The notes under the pieces are model-generated. The model saw only the letters and a program-made list of their open reading frames with translations, was not told the DNA's origin and searched no databases. Shown here one piece after another: positions 33,541-43,921 of a stretch of 64,000 bases of DNA. Position 1 is the stretch's first letter, and each line of letters opens with the position of its first letter. Position numbers and translations under genes: made by a program. The DNA is from Apostichopus japonicus (lineage: Eukaryota; Echinodermata; Holothuroidea; Aspidochirotida; Stichopodidae): contig NC_092576.1 of assembly GCF_037975245.1 (NCBI RefSeq), positions 36,546,611-36,610,610 on the forward strand, given 5' to 3'.

Positions 33541-36500
33541 AAGTGCTAATTTTCAAATTTAATCTTTATAGCAGCAAATAGGCTCATATACTTCATTATT
33601 GCATACTGTACATGGTGCATATTGCTATAATTTATTTCAGGCTTTTCCAGTTACAAACATGCCCCTCCCCCCAAGAAAAAAATAACAAAACATAAATAAC
33701 AGTTTTGGCATATATATGTCCCTGCATGGTCCAGTGTGCAGATTTTTACTCACATTTGTTGCTCTCACTATGTGTGATTGTGGGAACTAGGGACTGTGTC
33801 CCAATGGCTAGGAAAATTATTGAAGGTCAGGCTATTTTATTGAAGTTAATGAGTTTTGTCCTTTTTTACAAGTTGTACTGAAGTTTGGTAGAACACTACC
33901 ATTTCGACAAAATATTGTCAACTAAAAATTCACTTTTCAACATTGCAGCATTGATACTGACATTTGAGAAGTCCTCTCCCTCCATACATCCACATACAGT
34001 ACCTCACAGATGTGCAAGATTTCATAACAGGGCTACACAGTCTGCATAAAGTATATACTAACCTCAGAAGCAATCAATCACAACAATATTGTCTTGCCTG
34101 ATTGCAACTCCATTGTGGAAATAAAACCTGAAAACTTTGTCCCTTTGGTTGTGGTCAAACAGTGTGTCAATAAAGGATCATATGACACCTAGCCAGTTCA
34201 TATCACAGTGTAAGGCAGTCTATACTGCAGCAACCAACAGTGAATATATACAGTCTTCAAAAGCAGGGTTAACCACAGAAAGGGAGTAAAACTGTTAAGC
34301 AGTGGTCATGCTCTGAGGACTTACTCTTTCAATGCATGCCTTTGGATACTGTTTCACATTCATGGCTCGTATTATTGTGGTGTGCAGCTGAGTAAATGAA
34401 GATTTAGTTGTGCTCATTTGTCATTGTGCTCCACTTACATGGGAAACAAAATGTGTGAAGGAAACCTTACAAATTTTAACAAATTACCAGTTTTCTGTCA
34501 GAATGTAAAGAGGATGATCCTGACAAATTGGACATTGAGCCAACTCTTTTCTCATCTCCACACAAAAGCAAGGGAAATACATCCCTACCTAATACACTTA
34601 AAAGGAACGTGAGCATGGATAATGAAATGGAAAATTTGGAAGAGGAACCAACTTTAAATAATCATACTAAAACAAAACTTTCACTGTCGTTTGAATGGGG
34701 CAGTCACTGTGAGTCACAACATCAGTACTATTTCTCCAGATACAACAAATGATTCGCTGTGGTTGTACCTTGACATAAGTTCAAATGGAAGTAGTAGCAG
34801 TAGCTTTGGTATTGCCAGAGAATTTTCTGCATCAATTTCTTCATGTGATCAAAACCTTTTTTTTTCACCAGGCGTGAGATAAAACGAAGGAGACGCAATC
34901 AAGCATTTGATCCTCTGCCTATGTTCCAATCTGATTGCTGTGATGGTAGCTGTATCAAATCGCTTTCTTACGATGACCTAGAACAGTCTTTTCTAGAGGT
35001 TAGTGAAGTGAGGGAAACTTAGCTAAAGCAATTCACTCTGGACAAGATTTGGATTCATCAGGAAAGATCATGTCACACCTGAGACAAATATTGTTCTATT
35101 TATGTCATTTGTGGGAAGATTGTATGTGAGAAAGCATTTTGTATGTTCTTTGGTATTAGTAGCAAGTTATTCAAAGATTGTCTGAAATAATTTCAAGTTG
35201 GCAAGAAAAATGCAATTCATGGCAATAAAGGCAAGAAAAGGATGAGAACAAAAACTCCATTTGCACTTGCTTGGATGAGGTGTTTATTTGAACATATTGG
35301 AGATTACATGCCCCACAAAACAGAAGTGCACCTTCCAGTGTCATACACAAAGACTTCTCTCCATGCACGCATGAAGAAGGAAATGATAGAAATTGGCATT
35401 GGTGAACAAAGCATCATTTCCAAGGAATACTTTATGGAAATCTTTAGAAGAGTTCAAGATTCCTAATTATTTTATCTTGTGAATGTGCATGGATTTATGA
35501 CAGTTATTGTTGCATACATTGCATGGGAAAAGGGGAATAAAATTTCAAATTCCTCATAGCTAGTAGCTTTAAATTGATTAACTAGCATAAAGACATTGAT
35601 AAAGTATACTGAAACTTGTGAGGTCGAAAGTGCTGTTGTAAGACTGTTTTGCCAGAATTATCACACAAACAATAGCTGTGTACATTACAAATGATAACTT
35701 TCAAGTACTGTACATGGTCTGCTGATCAATCACAATTGGTGGGTTATAGCCCGGGGTGTCAAAACCACAGGCATTGCATCCTTTTATCTTTGCTGACTAT
35801 GGAGGCTTTAACTTCATACAATCCAGTGACATTTAATCTGTTTAGTTAACTACATGTGCAGTCCATTAAACATTTCTTCAGAAAAATTCATGTGTCTCTA
35901 TTGTTAGCTTCAGCTTCAGCAAGCACAAAGACTGTACTGTACATACTGGAGAGAATACACCTCACAGCTAGTGTACCACTAAAGCTGCATTATCATTCCT
36001 TAAAAACATTAGAATTATTGTCAAAAATTTTGATTTAAAGAAGTTCTAAAGAACATGTGACATAAGTTTGATTGCAACCTCCACTCAAATCAGGAGTAAA
36101 AGTGCTTTCTGCTGAAATGTCAATGAACAACTCCCTTAGATAGTGACATTTTCAGAAAGTTCCCCCAAATATGCCAGAAATTGAAATATGCTTACCTTTG
36201 GTCAAACTTCTTTAATTGTTTTAATTTCCACCTTTGAGGACATTTACCTCAACTGTCTGGGAAAATGATTAGGGTCTTATTTCCAAACATCCCTATCAAT
36301 TGGTCTAATAAATAACATGAGAAGATGTTGTACAGCTTTACTTGTTCTTTTCTCAATTAGCTACTCTCAACACCCTATACTCCTTTAAAGGAATTCTCTA
36401 AAGTACCTAAAAGAATGCTTAACTTCAGTTATAATTAGTAAAAAAATTCAACATGCTCATTGCATTATTCTATGGGTATTCATGAAAACAACATGGTTCA

Positions 36501-37715
36501 AATTGACACAATAAAACTCTATCACTAATCACTACATAACTTTTTCTTGATTAGGTTAAGCAGTTCAATTTTACACCATTGTGTGAAGTAAAACTTATAC
36601 TTTAAATGCTTAATTAAAGTATTTCAACATTATATTTTTCTAGACGACTGAGTTTACTGTGAGTGGTACTTGAAAGAGGTAGCGGAAAGAACAAGGAGTG
36701 GAAAGGAAAATGAAGAATGCCGACAATTGCAAGAAGTTCATCTTAATCATCTTAAGTGAGTCAAAATATTTTACTAATTTAGAATTAAAAGTTGATGTCT
36801 GCTTTCCTTTTTGAATCCTTGCAGAAGTCAAAAGCAATAGAAAGACTATCTATTCCTTCAAGTCCTCTATATGTGTGGGTGTGTCAGTGATGCTCCTAGT
36901 TAACACTTATCTCTTTCAAAAACTTGCTTGAACTACAAATTGGATATAGTAGCCCTAACTAAGATGATAAACCCTAAAGTTCAGAGAAAGGTCATTGGAT
37001 CGGTCTCAAGTTTTCGTAACAAGTAATTAAAATGGCAGAAAATGAGATAGGGGCCTTTTCTGGCCCTACTCTGAGTGTGCTCTATATTCACAAGCAAAGG
37101 CATGTTTGAGTTTTAATTTCCATAGGATCCTTGCCCAGTAGTAGTTGTACGGGAAAAGTGCAAAAAAAAGTCAAGTGGGTGGTACGTTTTATGAACAGCG
37201 CCCTCAAACTTAAGAAATCTCACTTCTTGCCCTAATTGGGGGGTCCATTTTGGGCCTGTGGGTATATTTCAATTTTTTTTTAAATACCATTTTTCAGGAG
37301 CGTATTGACACTATTTTTAGAAACTCAAGTAAAAAAGTTGTGTATTTTGTGTTATCTACTCAAATTTCTGACTCGAAAATTGCGAAAATCACCTCGTTCA
37401 TATGTATGAAAATGCTTGCACAAGCTGATTTGAGTAATTCAAATGACAACAACTTCTTAGAATTAGCATACAGGTGCTTAACAATTAAGAGGGTGGTCCA
37501 CTAGCATAAGGACTACAAATAAACTGCATTTCCAGGGTCATAGATGTCGAACGATGTCTGTGAACAGCTATTTTGGGCATTTCAAGGTCAAATTTGGTCA
37601 CAATTAAAAGTTTTATTTTTGGTTTTCAATACAAACTAGTAAGATATGTATAGTTATGATGCAAAGAATGTGCTAAATCATATTTTATATAAGTTATTAA
37701 TGCTCTGGAGAGCAG

Positions 37716-38913
37716 CTTAAAGTGGCATATATGAGAGTTATATCAGCCCTACAGAAACATGCTTGCGAGGGCAAACAGTGGTAACATTATATCTTCTTTC
37801 AAGGAGATCATGCTAACAACATTAAGAACTATTGAAATGTATTAAAAGGGTTCTGTCTAATACTCTTTGACTCCAACCCCCCCCCCCACACCCTCCCCAT
37901 AGTGCACTATGCATATTTGAATACATGCATACAGTATGTGACTGACTTTTACTGCAAAGAGACTGCATAAACATGCATTCAAGGTATACTGAATTATTGG
38001 TATGGTCCACAGTGTGCACTATATATGTGTGTACATGTTCAGTACAGTGTTATTTTACACCAAGTACTATTAAATACACACTGTCCAAGATAATGAACAG
38101 TATACACACTGTACATGTATTTACTGGTTAAACATTCCTTTTAAATTATTGAAAGTCTTTTAATTTATTGAATTAGCAAAAGAATTATACACTACATTGC
38201 AAATATTTAAAAAGACATTGAAATATGCACTTTGCACTATATATGTGTGTACATGTTCAGTACAGTGTTATTCTACACCAATTACTATTAAATAAACACT
38301 GTCCAAAAACATGTACAGTACACACTGCACATTTATGTACTGGTTAAACATTCCTTTGAAATTATTGAAAGTCTCTTAATTATTGAATTAGCAAAAGCAT
38401 ACACTAAATTGCAAATATTTAAAATGATACTGAAATATGCACAGTATTGAATGGAATGACCACACATATATACACATATGATACACACATATATAGTGCA
38501 CACTGTATGTATGCACTGGTTCACAATCATATTCTAATCTGATATAGGGTTGGGTAGAGGTTTTGGTTGGAAGGGGGTGAGTTACATGCATACAGACAAT
38601 TTGAAGCAGAAGATTACCTTACCAAATAATTCAGTATACCTTGAATGCATGTTTATGCAGTCTCTTTGCAGTATTAAAATTCAGTAACATATATGCATAC
38701 AAATCTGCATAGTGCACTATGGGGAGGGTGTTGGGGGGGGGGTGAGAGGGAGTCAAAGAGTACTAGACAGAACCCTTTTAATAAATAACATTTCAATAGT
38801 TTCTAATGTTGTTTTACGTGGTCTCCTTGAATGAAGATACAATGTTACCACTGTTTGCCCTCGCAAGCATGTTTCTGTAGGGCTGATGTAACTCTCATTT
38901 TCGCCACTTTAAG
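37716..38913. mobile_element. Foldback (long inverted repeat) element with an internal tandem duplication
   Basis: The left arm 37716-37999 and right arm 38622-38913 are inverted copies about 285-290 bp long with roughly nine in ten bases alike by eye. They start CTTAAAGTGGC, include ATCAGCCCTACAGAAACATG, CTTGCGAGGGCAAACAGTGG and CCTCCCCATAGTGCACTATG, and end at GGTATACTGAATTATT. Between them two direct repeats of ~215 bp lie in tandem (about 38012-38228 and 38229-38442). No coding capacity and no clear target duplication. It lies in the intron-like gap of the DUF7869-type gene. Confidence 0.85.
38012..38442 (+). repeat. Two ~215-bp tandem copies inside the foldback element
   Basis: Both copies contain GCACTATATATGTGTGTACA, TTCAGTACAGTGTTATT, ACTGGTTAAACATTCCTTT and ATTGAATTAGCAAAAG. 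They differ by small substitutions and indels. Confidence 0.85.
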
Positions 38914-40098
38914 TTGGTTGCTACAGTAGGCGGGGTCGTAACCTAGCAACGAAAAAGTTTTCAAATTTTTTTTTTCCCCAATTTCATCCTTTGAGACATA
39001 TGGCAAGACACCATATCAGTTCCAGGCGATTCTAAGAGGGTCGACGTGGAATCGACCCAAAAATCTGTTGATTTGGCATGGATTGACCCATATATCATTT
39101 ACATTATTTCTCAAATGATATTGGATCAAAACTCAAATCAATATTTCTTATCTGATATCGTAAACCCTGTATCAGTTAAGAGTTTATTTTGTATCATAAT
39201 ATGTTCTATTTTTACTAGGTCAAAAGGAAAGCAGTAACATCTTGCCCGCACTAAGGCGTGCCAGGTTTCTTTGGAACTGAATACCCTTATAGTCGATGGA
39301 ATGGACCAATCAAAGACTGATCTGCCACATTTTGTCCAGAGTGATAAGGATGTAAAACATCCACATCCACATAACAGGTCAGTATTATCATGGAGGTCTG
39401 TTTTACCTCCATGGTATTATGAAGTGACCGGAAAGTGTTTATGTCATTATAAGTGTAAACATCACGTTTTCTGGTTTCCGAGAAATTGTAATCCTACAGT
39501 ATGAAATTGTGATGTCATGTTGGTGTATAGTACAGTATGTATGTGCGTGAGCAGCATGTGTGTGGGTGTTTATACAGGGTGTTTGTTTGTACGATGCCTT
39601 GTTTTACAACACAATGTCTCAAGAGGGGAAGTTTGATTATCTTCATAAGTAGTATAAGGATGGACACCTAAGGTTACAAGAAGTCTAGTGTTCCTATTGT
39701 TTTGGTTGAGGTCAAATCAATTCTGTTCTTTATTTGTTGTTCTGATAAAGATAATGGCCTTAGTATCCATCAAATATTATGTGACTGTGCTTTTTTTGTT
39801 AAAGCACATAGTAGGTTAATTATCAAACTTTATTTAATAGCAGAAAACAAGTAATAACAACCTCTTTATCATACATGTCATTCATTCTTCTCTTTCTTTT
39901 CAGGTGTCCTAATTCACACTAAAGGTCCATGTGACAAGTTTGCATATATGTTATGACTGATCTGAAGCATATCCAACATGATTCAAACATGACCATTACA
40001 TGCAATTTGTGGACACTAGTGAAGCACAAGGATACTCTTGGGAAGGATCTGTTTTTGCAAATGGATAATTGTTACAGGGAGAATAAGAACCGCTATCT

Positions 40099-40137
40099 TC
40101 TGTCCTTCTGCCCTTCTGCCCTTCTGCCCTTCTGCTC
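40099..40137 (+). repeat. 8-bp tandem expansion within coding sequence
   Basis: CCTTCTGC is repeated about four times inside the conserved LSFC...LLLEL segment of the DUF7869-type reading frame. Three extra 8-bp units make 24 bases, so the insertion adds eight residues without shifting the frame. Confidence 0.75.
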
Positions 40138-40535
40138 CTTGCTTTTAGAGTTGAAGATCTTCAGAGTGGTGATATATATAAATGTTATAACTTTGCTAAA
40201 GAAGTTATTGAAGTATCTGACTATATTAAAGTTGGGAATATAGCAGCCGTAAACCTCATTGATTCAAGCACACGACCATACTTTGGAGAAGTCACTAAAA
40301 TTTAAAAGGATGAGGTTATTTACATTGGATGAAGGGATCCTGGACTGGAGACTGGAAACTGCTAGACTGTGGCCAAGGAAGAAATAAGCAGCCATACACA
40401 CCATCAGTTTCTTTCCATTCCTTAATGTTCTGGGACTTTAATTTAACCCATAAAAATCGCCTTCCAAAGAGGGAAGTCTGTGACTTGAAAGAAAGATATG
40501 CAGCTATAGATAAAGAATTTGAGCTGAATAACTAG

Positions 40536-40654
40536 GAAACCTTATGTTTTACACATACTATTGATTGGGCAGTGTGTACTCTTATTTTCTTGCAACAACT
40601 TGTGTAAAAGAAGATATGTAGTTTTGAGAAACACACACAATTTTCTTGGTGTAT
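40536..40654. other. Spacer between the DUF7869-type stop codon and the right array
   Basis: Only about 120 bp separate the TAG at 40533-40535 from the first array unit. No consensus polyadenylation signal was seen, so the 3' end of a transcript would probably lie within the array. Confidence 0.35.
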
Positions 40655-41830
40655 TGCTACACTTAACTGGTTGGGGCGTACTGGTACGCCCCAAAGATAT
40701 ATACAATTTATCATAGGGGTGTATTTCTACTCTAAACTGGTTGGGGCGTACTGGTACGCCCCAAAGATATATACAATTTATCATAGTGGTATATTTCAAC
40801 ATTTAACTGGTTGGGGCGTACTGGTACGCCCCAAAGATATATATAATTAATCATAGTGGTGTATTGCTACACTTAACTGGTTGGGGCGTACTGGTACGCC
40901 CCAAAGATATATACAACGTATCATAGTGGTCTATTGCTACATTTAACTGGTTGGGGCGGGGCGTACTGGTACGCCCCAAAGATATATACAATTTATCATA
41001 GAGGTATATTTCTACACTTAACTGGTTGGGGCGTACTGGTACGCCCCAAAGATATATACAATTTATCATAGTGGTATATTTCAACATTTAACTGGTTGGG
41101 GCGTACTGGTACGCCCCAAAGATATATATAATTAATCATAGTGGTGTATTGCTACACTTAACTGGTTGGGGCGTACTGGTACGCCCCAAAGATATATACA
41201 ATGTATCATAGTGGTCTATTGCTACACTTAACTGGTTGGGGCGGGGCGTACTGGTACGCCCCAAAGATATATACAATTTATCATAGAGGTATATTTCTAC
41301 ACTTAACTGGTTGGGGCGTACTGGTACGCCCCAAAGATATATACAATTTATCATAGTGGTCTATTGCTACACTTAACTGGTTGCGTACTGGTACGCCCCA
41401 AAGATAAATACAATTTATCATAGTGGTGCATTTCTACACTTAACTGGTTGGGGCGTACTGGTACGCCCCAAAGATATATACAATTTATCATAGTGGTGTA
41501 TTGCTACACTTAACTGGTTGGGGCGTACTGGTACGCCCCAAAGATATATACAATTTATCATAGTGGTCTATTGCTACACTTAACTGGTTGGGGCGTACTG
41601 GTACGCCCCAAAGATATATGTAATTAATCATAGTGGTGTATTGCTACACTTAACTGGTTGGGGCGTACTGGTACGCCCCAAAGATAAATACAATTTATCA
41701 TAGAAGTGCATTTCTACACTTAACTGGTTGGGGCGTACTGGTACGCCCCAAAGATATATACAATTTATCATAGTGGTGTATTGCTACACTTAACTGGTTG
41801 GGGTGTATTGGAACGCCCCAAAGATACAAA
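40655..41830 (+). repeat. Right subterminal array: ~17 palindrome units of ~70 bp
   Basis: Units read CACTTAACTGGTTGGGGCGTA...: GGGGCGTACTGGTACGCCCC, AAAGATATATACAATTTATC, ATAGTGGTGTATTGCTACAC. The palindrome has 9-bp arms around TG. Two units carry an extra GGGGC before the palindrome (near 40955 and 41240), one has lost its left GGGG (near 41383), and the outermost copy is decayed (GGGGTGTATTGGAACGCCCC near 41802). Minus-strand frames across it repeat YDKLYISLGRTSTPQPVK; these are not genes. Confidence 0.95.
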
Positions 41831-42429
41831 AAACATTGTACAATATATCCATTTTGCCCCAAAATGACTATTTATCAAAAAATACTTGCATTTTATGTTC
41901 GCTTTGGGAAAATCATACCAAAAGTAATCATATATTAAATTTTTGCTATATTTTGTCAACTTGATTGATAAAAATCTTTGCTTTTGTTAGTAAGTGATGG
42001 TTTATTCAAAATTCAGTGAATGTTATGGCTAAATTGCTTAATTTGTTAGTATCTGTAACAGCAAACTCTTTTAAGACATCTAATCCACCAGAATAGAGAT
42101 AAAATGTTTATGTCTGCTCGTTTTACTATGAATTAACAAGGTAACACTGTTGTGTAAAATTATTCCATTTAAATGGCTATTTATCCTGCATTTTTGAATA
42201 AATGTATATTTACAGAATTTTACAAATAAGAAATGTTACATGCAAATAAATGAGAAAATACGCAACATATTTCAAATGTCATATTTTTCATGTACTTATA
42301 CAATGCAAAAACCAGGCCTTGGTTAACAGACCACATTTCAACGTAAAATGGTTGAATTCACTCGTACATCTTTCATTTTTCAGCTTTTACTTGGAGAAAA
42401 AGTGAAAAGTCATATTTCCTTAATTACCC
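41831..42429. other. Right subterminal AT-rich region of the giant element
   Basis: AT-rich, no exon seen. The corresponding left region (19156-19582) is similarly AT-rich but shows no convincing alignment beyond the terminal repeat. Confidence 0.4.
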
Positions 42430-42452
42430 AAATGTTTCCTAGTCTCTTCTAG
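42430..42452 (-). repeat. Right terminal inverted repeat of the giant element
   Basis: Minus strand matches 19133-19155 at 22 of 23 positions. The sequences just outside the two ends share only GCCT and do not form a clear target duplication. Confidence 0.6.
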
Positions 42453-43836
42453 TAGGCCGATACAGTGATAGTAGCATGTATAGGCTACAGTAACTAGTCT
42501 GGCGAGTAGCTATGATATGCACAGGAGTAACTTAAACTGATAGTGCATTTACAGTACTAAAGAATAGGCTGAATTAGCATAGCCTTTGTAGCGTTACTTC
42601 AAGTTGAACATTTGGCTAGTGTTTATAAAAAGGAAGTCTACTATTACAGTTCCTAGTTCAAGTAGAAACATTCAAAATCAAATGTAAACAAAATTGGTGG
42701 TCCTAACTAAGTTAGGCCTTGCAGTAGCAGTATATGCCTATCCTGTGCTAGAACTAGAGTATTTTATTTAACCTTTGAATGACCCACAGTAATTTACATG
42801 TTAGAGAAAAGACAAGGTTCAGTGTTGGACTAATCCAAAGTGGAAATACTGGAATTTCAGCCTCAACTTACTGTACCTAGAGCCCTAACTTCAGAAATGC
42901 CATGTTATTAACACTGCAGTCTAAAGCATCTATTTTGGTGTTTATGGATGTAAGAAAGTGATTTTCTTATGTTTTTATAAGGAACTCTTGGAAACTTTCG
43001 TTGGAGGATTTTAATTCTAGACTACTTCATCAGTAATCAATTATTGGTTGACCACGTATAACAGTGCAGTTATACCTGTCAATCCAGCTTTGCTAAACTG
43101 CTACAGTAGGATATCTATGCTCATTACATTACTTATACTGTCCAATTTTGTTCACTAGTAAGAGGGTAACACATCTAATTTAGCGAGACTGGTTCAATAC
43201 TTTGGTAAACCTGGAAACCAAACATTGCTGATACTATCAGTTTGCAGACTTTACTCAACAATCTCCTTGCTTTAAGCCAGTTTGTCTTAATTGCACATTG
43301 ACTGAAAGATTAATATTGCAGTTTAAGATATGTCCCAGCTCTTAGAATGGGGGAAGGGGTTGGGAGAATGGCTTTAAAATAAATAACTGTATACTGCACT
43401 GTCTGCACAGTAACATGGTTGGCAATTTATTGATAATGTTACTTACCATCAGCTTACTGATGGGATGAATCGTATATGTACCTGTATCTTTATGAGAAGT
43501 AGAAGAGTGTTTTTAGTATAGATGTGTAGGGTATAGGGTCATAATGACTCACAAAGTATGCTGTAGGTTAATTGTTAGTAGGTTAATTAATAATATGGTT
43601 AATTGTAGGCCACTGATAAGTACATTTGAAATGTACTACAATCATGGTTGCTGTCAATAATGTTGTTTAAAATTGATCCTTTCAAATAAAGTTTACAGTA
43701 AATCTCATTAATGGATTCTCTTCTTATTTGAGAGCCGTGTTAATTACAGTACTTACTTTTATGTCATCCCTTTATATTTTTGACCATGTTTATATCTGCA
43801 AGTATAGTTTATTACTTCCATTTTTTTTTATTGCAG
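42453..43836. other. No gene seen
   Basis: AT-rich DNA to the right of the giant element and up to a candidate exon at 43837. Confidence 0.4.
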
Positions 43837-43921
43837 CACAGTTAACTCAGACTTACAGGGCGAGCAGTGGAGAAGAAAACTTAATAGAAGGATGAATGCC
43901 AGATCTCAAGTCTTTGAACTA
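43837..43921 (+). CDS. Possible isolated coding exon of an unrecognised gene
   Basis: A polypyrimidine tract with ATTGCAG precedes 43837 and GTAAGAG follows 43921. The 85-nt segment is open in one frame and encodes NSDLQGEQWRRKLNRRMN followed by ARSQVFEL. The frame stays open for a dozen codons past the donor. The arginine-rich composition and good splice context suggest a real exon, but no family was recognised and no partner exon was found. Confidence 0.35.

Larger units (their letters stand above)
35470..39218. other. Intron-like gap within the DUF7869-type gene
   Basis: The family normally has a Cys-containing linker between the MPHK...HLP region and DGMDQ; no exon for it was recognised, so it was lost or has decayed. 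The gap holds the foldback element at 37716-38913 and AT-rich sequence. Confidence 0.45.
34502..40535 (+). pseudogene. DUF7869-type metazoan gene (uncharacterised, possibly transposase-like), multi-exon, broken
   Basis: Exon 34502-34708 (acceptor TTTCTGTCAG, donor GTGAGT) is acidic. Exon 34872-35466 (acceptor TTTTTTTTCACCAG) reads one frame: REIKRRRRNQAFDPL, CCDGSCIKSLSYDDL, VICGKIVCEKAFCMFFGIS, FALAWMRCLFEHIGDYMPHK, VHLPVSYTKTS, with internal TAG, TGA and TAA stops. Exon 39219-39377 has one TAA, then LIVDGMDQSKTDLPHFV. The last exon, 39904-40535 (acceptor TTCTTTTCAG), gives GVLIHTKGPCDKFAYM, a frameshift, IQHDSNMTI, FLQMDNCYRENKNRYLLSFC, LLLELKIF, and after further frame changes a C-terminal block ending RYAAIDKEFELNN. 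The order matches a large family in marine invertebrates; I recall the database label DUF7869. The usual GHTHEDIDQ motif is missing after LELKIF, so an internal deletion is likely. Acidic motifs suggest an RNase H-like nuclease or transposase; function is unproven. Confidence 0.75.
19133..42452. mobile_element. Putative ~23.3-kb DNA transposon-like element with subterminal palindrome arrays (decayed)
   Basis: The ends carry an inverted match, CTAGAAGAG(G/A)CTAGGAAAC followed by ATTT, at 19133-19155 (plus) and 42430-42452 (minus): 23 bp with one mismatch, then looser similarity (GGGT, AGGAA, TGACTTTT). About 0.4-0.6 kb inside each end lies a tandem array whose units share a 20-bp palindrome. 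The left core read on the minus strand is GGGGCGTATTGGTACGCCCC and the right core is GGGGCGTACTGGTACGCCCC. Between them are two divergent broken genes: ParB-like (minus, 22253-24885) toward the left array and a DUF7869-type gene (plus, 34502-40535) toward the right array. The mirrored layout is the main support for a single mobile unit. What is missing is a clear target duplication and a sequence search for other copies, so the exact boundaries are uncertain. Both genes are broken, so this copy is inactive. Confidence 0.6.

Noticed and set aside
34872-35466. Stop codon recoding in the DUF7869-type frame
   Set aside because: All three stop codon types occur, together with frameshifts and a missing motif elsewhere in the gene, so decay is the simpler reading.
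36640-36670. 15-nt micro-exon between TTTTTCTAG and GTGAGTGG
   Set aside because: Too short to support without transcript data and no matching family segment.
39385-39420. Short inverted repeat CATGGAGGT...ACCTCCATG as a terminator or MITE end
   Set aside because: It is a small imperfect hairpin with no partner structure; a similar CATGGAGG/CCTCCATGG pair near 27497-27565 is also isolated.
40655-41830. Minus-strand ORFs with a repeated YDKLYISLGRTSTPQPVK protein
   Set aside because: They are translations of a ~70-bp tandem repeat whose unit is not a fixed multiple of three; stops and frame changes follow unit length changes, and no start or splice context supports a gene.
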